Positions 8,822-19,300 of a DNA stretch of 57,144 nt are shown here, piece by piece. Source of the DNA: Kiritimatiellia bacterium (GTDB taxonomy: Bacteria; Verrucomicrobiota; Kiritimatiellia; RFP12; UBA1067); contig JAQIBS010000081.1 of assembly GCA_027858965.1 (NCBI GenBank), positions 1 through 57,144 of the forward strand, given 5' to 3'. Position 1 is the stretch's first letter. Every line of letters begins with the position of its first letter. The position numbers were made by a program, and so were the translations under genes. Under the pieces are notes generated by a model. The model was not told where the DNA came from. It saw only the letters and a list, made by a program, of their open reading frames with translations, and made no database searches.

Positions 8822-10204
8822 ATGCATAATCCAGAGTCTTTTGATCTTATTGTGATTGGTTCCGGCGGCGGTCTTATGGTGGCTCTCGCCGCAGCACAAC
8901 GCAACATGAAGGTGGCCCTGATTGAACGGGGTGCCATGGGAGGAACATGTCTGAACCGTGGCTGTATTCCATCCAAAATGCTTATCTATCCCGGTGAGCT
9001 GGCTGATGAAATTCGTGAAGCCGACCGGATTAACATCTCGGTTGCAGCACCTCAGGTCAACTTCTCCAGTGTCATTGAGCGTACGGCCCGTCAGGTTGCT
9101 GAAATTCGTCAGGAGCTGGAAACCAATATCGCCCGCTACCCCTCATTAGAGCGAATCACAGCTGTGGCGAAATTTGAAAGCAATAAGGTGTTACGGGCGG
9201 GAGAACGAAGACTCACTGCGCCGCGTATTCTGGTTGCAACGGGGGCTGAACCGGATTGTCCGGATATCCCCGGCCTTGCCGATGTCCCGTATATGACCAG
9301 CACTGAAGCCCTGACCAATCCCACCTGCCCTGAGCGTCTTCTGGTTATCGGTGCCGGTTACATTGCGGTTGAACTTGGTTATGCTTATGGAGCAGCCGGC
9401 AGTGATGTGCAGCTTCTTGTGCGTAGTCGTTTTCTGCGCCATGAGGATGATGAGATCGCGGCTGAGTTCACTAGACTTTTTGCAGATCAGCATACCTGCC
9501 ATATGGGCTATAAACTCCGCAAGGTAAGCTATGATGGCAAAACCTACTCGCTCGATTGCGTGCACGAAACTGAAGGCGAGCGAATTTTTGCTGGGGATGC
9601 TTTGCTGGTTGCCACCGGAGTTCGTCCTCTGACATCTGATCTGGGCCTTGATCTAACAGATGTGCAGGTTGATAAATCAGGATTTGTAGTGGTGGACTCC
9701 TCTCTGGAAACAGATGTGCCTGGGGTTTATGCTCTGGGCGATGTCGCAGGAAATTACCAGTTCCGGCATACCGCCAATTATGAAGCCCGTTACCTTATTC
9801 GATCTTTGGTTGAGGGGCAGAAAGTGGGTCCATTGGATTATGGTCCTGTTCCTCATGCTATTTTTTCCAGACCCGAAATAGCCGGAGTCGGATTGCGTGA
9901 ACAGGATGTGGCTGATCGCAGTGATCAGATCGTCATAGGTCGCACGACATTTGCCGAGAGCAACGCAGGAATCGCCCGGGGGCTCACTAGCGGGTTTGCA
10001 AAAATTCTGGTTCAGAGGTCAGACCATAAGCTGCTGGGCTGCCATATCATGGGAGACGAGGCCGCCACATTGTTGCATATGATGATACCTCTGCTCAAAA
10101 CCGGTGCTACGCTGGACGATATGCTTGACCTGATATTTATCCATCCGGCTCTATCTGAGATCCTTCGCGATGCGGCCCGTGATGCGCAATCACAATTGAA
10201 GTGA
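8822..10204 (+). CDS. Dihydrolipoyl dehydrogenase-like flavoprotein disulfide reductase
   Basis: This 460-residue class I pyridine nucleotide-disulfide oxidoreductase transfers electrons from NAD(P)H through FAD to a disulfide. The FAD motif is VIGSGGGLMV (11-20). The redox-active pair is Cys43/Cys48 in GGTCLNRGCIPSKM. NAD(P) binding is VIGAGYIAVELG, the second FAD contact is VYALGDVAG, and the dimer-interface base is His441-Pro in HPALSE446. The length is normal. It may be a lipoamide dehydrogenase, a mycothione-reductase-like enzyme or another low-molecular-weight disulfide reductase; no 2-oxoacid dehydrogenase genes adjoin it to settle this. The ribosome-binding site is weak (AGGG, distant). 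The gene is bracketed by inverted copies of one REP-like element. Confidence 0.9.
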   Translation: MHNPESFDLIVIGSGGGLMVALAAAQRNMKVALIERGAMGGTCLNRGCIPSKMLIYPGELADEIREADRINISVAAPQVNFSSVIERTARQVAEIRQELETNIARYPSLERITAVAKFESNKVLRAGERRLTAPRILVATGAEPDCPDIPGLADVPYMTSTEALTNPTCPERLLVIGAGYIAVELGYAYGAAGSDVQLLVRSRFLRHEDDEIAAEFTRLFADQHTCHMGYKLRKVSYDGKTYSLDCVHETEGERIFAGDALLVATGVRPLTSDLGLDLTDVQVDKSGFVVVDSSLETDVPGVYALGDVAGNYQFRHTANYEARYLIRSLVEGQKVGPLDYGPVPHAIFSRPEIAGVGLREQDVADRSDQIVIGRTTFAESNAGIARGLTSGFAKILVQRSDHKLLGCHIMGDEAATLLHMMIPLLKTGATLDDMLDLIFIHPALSEILRDAARDAQSQLK

Positions 10205-10241
10205 ATAGTTCTGTAATTTTAAAATCGGATTGTCGGTGGCT

Positions 10242-10302
10242 CTGTAGCCAGCCTCAGCAGAGGCGGGTCCGGGGTCTGCTGACCCCGGCTACAGTGTAAA
10301 TG
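10242..10302 (+). repeat. REP-like element, inverted partner of 8707-8780
   Basis: The element starts CTGTAGCC and its body ends GGCTACAG (10286-10294), followed by TGTAAATG. It contains CCTCAGCAGAGG and GGGGTC-tgct-GACCCC stems. A partial third copy is at 22494-22516. Confidence 0.75.
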
Positions 10303-10307
10303 ACCCG

Positions 10308-10335
10308 CGCAACGGAATCGAATAATTCCGCTGCG
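10308..10335 (-). terminator. Candidate terminator hairpin after the giant gene
   Basis: Read on the minus strand, CGCAGCGGAAT and ATTCCGTTGCG pair with one mismatch around a six-base loop, 10 bases after the stop codon. No T-run follows, so a factor-dependent end or a mere palindrome is also possible. Confidence 0.4.
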
Positions 10336-10345
10336 TGATTTATTT

Positions 10346-13300
10346 TTAGTCGTCCAACCTGACACTGATTTTATAATAGGAGTTGGGTAGGTCATTTTCT
10401 ATTGTTGTCGAGTTGATAGGATAATCTGAGCTTTGGCGTAAAATGAAGCCATCGACGAGGTTAGTGCTCCACATCACTCCATAGGTCCGGCCTTGGATTG
10501 AAGGATTCCATTGCAATGTAATCTCCGTGTTTCCTTCGACATCCTCTGTTTCTATCTGTGTAATCAAAAAGAGCGATTTGTCATTATGTGGATCAGTACC
10601 GGCAATATATTCGCTGTGGTTGTCGAAGCTATCAATGTCGGCATCCTCAGTTGCATCGGCAATTGTGATATTGCCGAAGTTTTCAAGCTCCCATGAGTCG
10701 GGCATGCCGTCGCCATCGCTGTCATCGTTGCCCAGGGAAACCTCATAGGCTCCCATATCAACGACTCCATACTGGATACGCTGTTCATCGTCGAAATCCT
10801 TTTCGGTTGTAACATACTGGTTATCACCGGTGTTGAGACAGGGGGAGTAGTGGCTCAGACGGTAGTCGCCGCCCGCCCGGTTTATAAAGGCGGGAGCATT
10901 GGTGATGTTGTTATCGGTGCTGTACAGGTGTTTCAGATCCGGACTGCAGGACGATTCCGCGTTGGAGCTCATATTGGTGTATCTGGACGCGTTGTTGTAC
11001 CAGACAATGCAATTGAGTGTATCTCCGCCGTGGATACCACCACCATAATTGGCACTGTTTTCAACAATCGTACAGTTTTTGAGGGTACTGTTGTGGCTTC
11101 CGCCGCCGTAGTTTGTCGCCGTATTATTCCTGATATCGCAGTTTTGTGCGATGCTGTAGTTTAGTCCGCCTCCATCTGTTGAGGCTATATTGCCGGATAT
11201 GAGGCAGCGATCGAGCTGTGCATCGTAAGCAGCCCCGCCATTGACCGCATGGTTGTTGATGAGTGCGGAGTGGAAGACACGACTCCCTGAGAGGGCGCCG
11301 CCGTATCCGGCCGCAGTGTTGCCCATGAGCGCCGAGTCAATCACCGTTCCTTTATAGATGCCCCCTCCCCAGTAGGAGAGACAGCCGGTAATCCAGCAGT
11401 TAGTGATCACCGGAGCATGGCCGACGCAGTTGATACCTCCGCCGATATTGGTGTTATACCCCTGAGTGGCTGTGGCTCCATTGGTGATCATCAGGTTGTC
11501 GAGAATACACGCCTCATATCCCAGATTAAAACAGCGGCTGCTGCCTCCGGCATCGATCAGGACCTCCTTGTTGATGCCATGCCCCAGTAGATGGATGGGC
11601 GTATTGATCTCGATGGCCTCGGATAGATTATAGGTCCCATTGGATACCACAACCTGTCCACCGTAGATGCTCTGTGCATCGACACCGGCCTGAATGGTGG
11701 CCTTGGCGGTTGTCCACGACAGACCGTTGCTGGCATCGTTGCCATTCAGGGCAACATGGATGATGGTTGCGGATGATGCCACATTAATGTTCTGGGTGAA
11801 TGTGGTTCCCAGTGGGTAATCATTGTTGAAGGCGGTCAGGACAACATCATAACTGCCGGGCGTAGCCCAGCTGTGGGTGATGGGACCGACCGCATTGATG
11901 ATCTGGGTTCCATCGGCAAAGTTGATGATCGTCTGGTTTACGGGACCGTTGAAGAGTGCGGTATAATCGGCGGAGACTCCATTGAAGATGGAGGCGGGGC
12001 CGATCAGTGCCATTTCAACGGCACCGGAGAGCGAGGGTTCATCGCATCCCATGGAGGGTGGCGACTGCCAGATCTCTCCATCAATATCTGTTCCAATAGC
12101 GTATTCAGCGCTGCCCCTACCGATACATGGAGAGGATGCGGAGAGGTGTGAAGCTGTGACCAGCAGGGGATTGTTGGTGATGCATCCATTGCTGCCATCC
12201 GTGAGATCCGGGCAGCAGGTATTATAGGCGGTGCTGGAATAAAGATTAGGATTGCTGATTCCCGCAGTATTTCCCCAGACAATACAGTTATTGACAGTCC
12301 CGTTGGACATGCCGCCACTGATCTCTCCAGCCCGGTTGCCGGTGATGGTGCAGTGATTAGCCGTGCCGCCGTACATTGCGCCTCCCTTTTCCTCCGCTGA
12401 GTTGGCGGTAAAGAGGCAGCTGTTGGCTATGCCACTGTAAGTTCCTCCTCCTCCGAGCAGGGCGGTATTTCCAATGAGGACACACCGGGTGAGGGTGCTC
12501 TCCCTGGCTCCGCCTCCATAATAGATTGCTGTGTTCTCAAAAAAGTTGCAGTCGTTGGCGGTGCCATCTGCGAGCCCTCCACCATAGCCCGATGCATTGC
12601 TCTGGAAGGTGCAGGTGGTGGCAGTTCCTCCACGCATTCCGCCCCCGTATCCGCCCGTGGGTGCTTCATTGCCGATGAACGTGCAGTCGGTCGCGATGCC
12701 GTAATACATCCCTGCGCCGCCATTACGAGCATAGTTCTGAGTGAAGAGCGTATTGCTGGCAATGCCGCCATAGAGTCCGCCTCCCATGCCGGTGATGGCA
12801 GAGCAGTTTGTGAAGGTGCAATCAAGGGCAGTTCCTCCGAACATACCGCCCGCAGTTCCCGCACTGTTATTCAGCAGGATGCAGTTGGATATCCGGGGTG
12901 CAGTCGAGTCGCAGTAGATTGCGCCTCCGGTCCCTGAGGTCTGTGCATTCCGGATGGTGAATCCGTCAATGCTGCAACCTAGGTCTCCAATTTCCAGGGC
13001 ACGGGAGTTGCTGGAATCAAGAGCATAGAGATTGACGGCATCGATGACGGTTTCCTCCGCGCCGCTGAGGGCGATGAGTTGAATGGTCTTGGAGATCTGG
13101 ATTGTCTCTTCGAGGGTATAGACCCCGTTCGAAACGATGACCTGTCCACCGACAAGGCTTTGGGCATCGATGCCACCCTGGATGGTCTGTTTGGCAGTGG
13201 GCCAGTTGGTTCCTGCGGCTGAGTCACTGCCGCTGGTGGCCACATAGATGGCGGTGGCTGCCGCGTTCACAACTTCAACATTAAAAGAGGTCTCAGTCCA

Positions 13301-16300
13301 TCCTGAGTCCTGATGGAGGGCAGTTGCGTGGATCGTATAGGGTCCCGGGGTATCCCATGTGTGCTGTATTGTCGTTGTAATCGGATTGTAAACCTGGGAG
13401 CCGTCATCGAAGTCGACGGTGGACTGGGTGATCTCGCCCTCTACGATAAAGGTGAAGGTGGCAGGGAACCCTGCGCAGATGGTGGATGGACCGGAGAGGG
13501 ATAGGGTGATCTGGCCTTGCATAGGGAATGATATTTCATCACAGCCCATGGAGGGTGGATTGTTCCACTCATCGCCGTCGATATCGCTTCCTTCTGCATA
13601 GAGTGCGCTTCCAACTCCGATACAGGGGGAGTTGGTGGCAATATGCGAGGGCGAAAGCAACAATGGATTGGTTGTGATGTTTCCATCTTCACCGGGGGTC
13701 AACTCGGGCGCACAGGAATAGCTGACAGTGCCGTACAATAGATTGTTGCCTTCTATCGTGGCGGTATTGTTCCAGAGGATACAGTTCTGGATGGTGCCGG
13801 AGTAGCTTCCGCCGCCCTTGGCCGATCGGTTATCGCAGAAGGTACAGTTGATCGCGGTTCCCTGATACATTCCTCCGCCGTATTCATTGGCAACGTTGCC
13901 CTGAATGGTCGAGTTGATGACGGTGCCGCTATTGATGGCGCCTCCATACTTTGTTGCGGTGTTGCGGATAAATTTGCACTGCGTGGCCTTGCCTCCGTAT
14001 TGGGCCCCGCCGTATTGAGCCGAGTTATCCTGGAATGTGCTGAAACGCGCTACGCAATCATAGATTGCTCCGCCGGATGAGCTGGTGTTGCTTCTGAATG
14101 TGCAATATTCGGCGACGCCGTTTTTCATGGTTCCCCATCCGTTACAGACGTTATTAATAAAGGAGCAGTGCGAGGCCGTTCCGCCCTGCATCGTCGAGGG
14201 GGTTGACCCTGTGTTTTCGGTCAGGATACAGTTTGAAACCAGCGGACGTGTTCCCGAACAGTGGATGGCACCGCCGGTTGAGTCTTCTCCAGTTCCGCCG
14301 CTACCGGTGATTGTGAAGCCGTTGACAATACATCTTGAATTCCTCAGGTCGAAGCAGCGGGCGTGACCGTCGCTCTCGATAGTGGTGACGTCGGCATTAT
14401 TCTGACTGTAAAGCCGGATGTTTTTGTCGATCAGAATTTCGCTAGTAATCGCATAGGTTCCAAGATCAACAAAAACGAGGCTGCCTTCAACATCCTGTGC
14501 GTCCACCCCAGCCTGAATGGTCTTTTTGGGGTTGTCGTAGGAGCCAATATTCGCATCACTGCCTGTGGCATCTGAGACATAGATCGCTGAGTCGCCAACA
14601 GATTGTACGTTCACAACGTTGGTGATAGAAACCCCGCTGGGGTGGTCATCGTTGTAGCCGGTGAGGACCACCTCGTACTCTCCGATAGAGTCCCATAAGT
14701 GAGTGAGGGTTGCGGGCATATTGGTTGCAGCGCTTCCATCGCCGAAATCGATGGTCGTCATGCTGACGGCACCTTCAAAGAACAGCTCCATGGTGGCGTT
14801 ATATCCTTGGCAGATCAGTTCGGAAATTGTGAGCATCGGCAGAATGGGACCGCTTACGGCGCCGCCGATCAGTTCATCGCATCCCATGGAAGGGGGTGCC
14901 TGCCAGCTCTCGCCATCCAGGTCGGTTCCGGTAGCATATTCATCGCTGCCCATGCCGATGCATGGGGAGTTGGTCGCGATATGAGATGCGCTGACCAGCA
15001 GCGGATTGTTGGTGATACATCCTGAGCTTCCATGGGTGACATCCGGCGAACAGGAGTATCTTGCGGTACTATATCTAAGGTTGTCGCCTTGCTCCTCGGC
15101 TGAATTATTCCAGAGGATGCAGTTGTTGACGGTTGTTCTATTTATTCCGCCCCCCTCAAAGGCGGTATTTTCGGTGAAGGTGCAGTTGTTAGCGGTTCCG
15201 TAGCACATGCCTCCGCCGTCATAATTGGCTCGGTTTCCTGTGAAAACACAGTTGTTGGCCGTTGCATACCACATGCCTCCTCCATGCTTTGAGGCGGAGT
15301 TGTTCCAGATGATGCAGTTGTTGGCCGTTCCGTAGTAGAGGGCGCCGCCTAGACTCAGAGAGCTGTTATTGCGCAGGGTACAGTTAAAAAAGGTGGATTG
15401 GTAACCTGCCCCGCCGTACCAGGAGGCTGTATTGGCCGTAAAGGTGCAGTTACTGGCCGTCACACTGTATATTGCTCCCCCTGAGTGGGCTGAGTTTTCA
15501 ATGAAGGTGCAGTTGTTGGCCGTTCCTTTATACATTGCTCCGGCGGTACTGCTGACGACATTGCTGGAAAAGGTGCAATCCAGGGCGGTGCCGAACGTCA
15601 TGCCGCCACCATTCGAACCCACATTTGCCGTAATGAGACAATTGGTAAGCACAGGCGTGAGGCCGGTGCAGTAGACGGCCCGATAGTTGGCGTGGGTGAT
15701 GGTGAGTCCGCTGAGGGTGGTGGCGGTATCTGCTAAATCGAAACACGGGGTGCTGTCATCTCCATCCACGATGGTATTTTTGGGCTCTGTTCCACCGTAA
15801 AGGGTTACGGAATTGGTGATGATGACCTTCGTTGACAGCAAGTAGGTGCCCTCTTGCACCATAATCAGATCGCCGTCCTCCGCGATATCGACGCCACCCT
15901 GAAGGGTGACTTTTGCTTTGGCCCAGCTTGATCCGTCGTTGCTGTCGCTGCCGGTGGTGGCCACATAGATTGCGGCGAGTTCATAGACACCTATATCAAC
16001 AATATCGTTTTTAATACGGGCGCTTCCATCCAGATCAGTTGAGGTTTCAACATAGAGGTTGGTTCCACTATCAATGCAGGGGGACCAAGGCATCAGGTGA
16101 TAATCACCGGCGGCGATGTTTTTGAATCCGGGGGTGTCGCTGATGTTGCCGTTTTCTCCCGGAGTTAAAGCAGGAGAACAGGAGTGGTGGGTTGTTGTAT
16201 TATAGAGTTCATTGGAGACGTTGGATGCACTGTTGCCCCAGATGATGCTGTTGTTCGCCGCTCCTCCATGAATACCGCCACTTCGATAGGCCGAGTTGTT

Positions 16301-19300
16301 GATAAGGTTGCAGTTATTGGCTGTGCCTCCGTACATTCCTCCGCCTATATAGTCGGCGATGTTATCCTGGATGATGCAGTTGTTGGCTATACTGTGTACG
16401 AGCGCTCCACCATCGTTTGATGCTGTGTTGCCGCGAAGGATACAGCGGGTCAGAGTACACTTATGAGCGCCTCCGCCATTGACAGCTGAGTTGCCGCTGA
16501 TGATGCACTCGTCCAGGGTGGCATCAAAGCTGTCGGCATAGACCCCTCCGCCGTTGCCGGTGTAGAGACCATCCCCGGTGGTGACGCCGTTGGTAATAGT
16601 GAAGCCCTTGATCAGCGTAGTGGTCTCTCCCAGATTAAAACATGGAATGGTGCCACCACCGTTTACGATGGTTGTTTCGGCTCCCTGCGTGGCAATAATC
16701 GAGACGTTCTGCGAACATGTAATTGTTGAAGTCGGGAAATAGGTTCCACTGGCAACGAGGACAATTCCACCCAGTATATTCTGAGCATTGATGCCTGCCT
16801 GAATGGTCTTTTTGGCGGTCATCCAGCTTTTGCCGTCGTTGGAGTCGTTGCCGTCATCATCTGATACATAGATCGGGTTCACTTCAAATGCGCCCATATC
16901 AACCGCTTCATTCTCAATGCGGGGGCCTCCGTCAAAATCGAGCGAGTAATTTACCCATTCATTTGCACCGGCATCGACGCAGGGTGACTCGGAAGGGAGG
17001 CGGTAATTATTATTGTCGGAGCTTATAAACAGCGGATCCTGGTAGATATTGCCGTCTACATTGTTAGTGAGGGTCGGCGAGCAGGACGATTGACAGTAAG
17101 TTTCGTAGAAGTCCGGTGAATATCCATTTGTGCTGATGTTGTTCCAGATAATAGAGTTAAATGCTTCTCCCTTATAAATCCCGCCGCTTCCCTCTGCGGA
17201 ATTATCTGCGATTGTGCAGTTGACCACAACGCCTTCATACACTCCGCCGCCGGTGCTGTGGTCGAAGACATAAATATCACTTACAATCGCACTGTTCTTT
17301 ACAATCACACAGCTCTCTGCTTCACTGTAACACAAGGCTCCACCATTATGAGCGGTGTTTTTGGAAAGGTGCGAGCGTGAGATTCGGCCGTAATATACGC
17401 CTCCACCGTAACTCGCTGCGTTATTTTCTGTGATGACGCATTCGGTTATTTCCGGGTTGTATCCCCAGCAGTACACTCCGCCACCGTCTCCATTGAGAGA
17501 TCCTGTATGAAAATTATCATTGGTTGCATATCCTCCGGTGATGGTGAAACCGCTGATCAGGCAGTCGCTGTTTCTCAAGTTAAAGCATCGGTTGCTGTTC
17601 CCTCCATCCACAATTGTGCTCTCTGCTCCGTTTACACTGATGACTTCAATGGGTTTGGTAATCATAATTTCGTTGGTCACCGAATAAGTGCCGTTGGTCA
17701 CGAGTATTTGTCCGCCATAGAACGCTTGCGCATCGACTCCCGCCTGAATGCTCTGTTTGGCGGTCGCCCAGCTGCTGCCATCGTTGGAATCACTACCGTT
17801 TAATTCGGATACGTAGATGGTTGCTGCTTCGGTAGATGAGACCTGGACCGGTAGAATAAAGGAGAGTCCTGCGGGATAATCATCGTTAAATGCCTGAATA
17901 GAGATTGTCTGACTGCCAAGTGCAGTCCAGCTGTGCTGAATTGGAGCGAGCGCATTGGTTATGCTTGCTCCGTCGCTAAAGGTGAGGATGGTCCGGGTTA
18001 CGCCACCATGGATTATGGGGGTATAGGATGCGGCAGTTCCTGCGCAGGTGTTGGTGGGGCCTTCGATAGAGAGGTTTATTAATCCTGCTACCGCACCACT
18101 TTGTACGGCATCGCAGCCTATAGCGGGTGGTGATTGCCATGACTCTCCATCATAATCCGTTGCGGGGGAGGCATGAAGCAGTTTGCCTGCGGCGATACAG
18201 AGGGAGTTGGTTGAAATATGAGCCGCGGATATCAGCAGGGGGTCATTGGTGATATTGCCGTCGACACCGTGATCCAGATCGGGTGAGCAACAGTAATAGT
18301 TATGGTCTCCATAGATGAAGGCATATATATTATCTCCCTCATCTGTAGCTTCATTGTACCATATAATGCAGTTGTTGACTTTGCTGTTGTATATTCCTCC
18401 ACCTTGCTTAGCCCTGTTTCCAATAAAATTGCAGTGGTTGGCGGTGCCATTATACATCCCTCCACCCCACATGGAGTCGTTGCCGGAGAAGAGAGAGCTG
18501 TTGGCTGTGCCTCTACACATTCCTCCACCCGCTCCGGCTGAGTTGCCGGTGAAGAGGGATCTGTTGGCGGTGCCTTCACACATCCCGCCCCCAGAGTATT
18601 CTGCCGCGTTATCAATAAAGGTACACAGGATTGCTGTGCCCCCGTATTTTCCTCCGCCTGCTTCAGAGGTGTTTTCTCGGAAAGTACAGTTAATCGCGGT
18701 GCCAAGGTACATTCCGCCACCAAAATAGGCTGTATTTTCTATAAAAAGGCAGTTTGAAACCACGCAGCTTGAATCTTCCTCGCAGGCAACCCCGCCTCCG
18801 GTAATGGTCAATCCGCTGAGTATGCACTTGTTATTATTCAAGTAGAAACATCGTCCTGCAGTTTCATCATCCTCAGTAAGCACATCCAGATCATAACCTG
18901 GTCCTTCAATTACGGTTTGTTCCAATCCATTCAGGCTCCTAATATGCACGGGCTTTTCGACGGCAATTGCAGTAGAGATTGCGTAGGTTCCATTGGAAAC
19001 AATAATCCATCCATTTTCAATGCTCTGAGCATCCACGCCTGCCTGAATGGTCTTTTTCGGGTTGGCCCAGCTGTTGCCTTCGTTGGAATCACTGCCGGTT
19101 GAACCGTCAACGCATATCGTGCTTTCCGCAACTGAAATAACGGATACGGGCAGAATCATTGAGACTCCAGTGGGGTAGTCATCATTAAAAGCAGTGAAGG
19201 TAACGCTCTGGTTTCCAGCTGTATTCCATGTGTGGTTAACGGAGGTCAATGCGTTGGTTATACTATCGCCATCGCTGAAGCTGAGAATGGTCTGAGTGAT

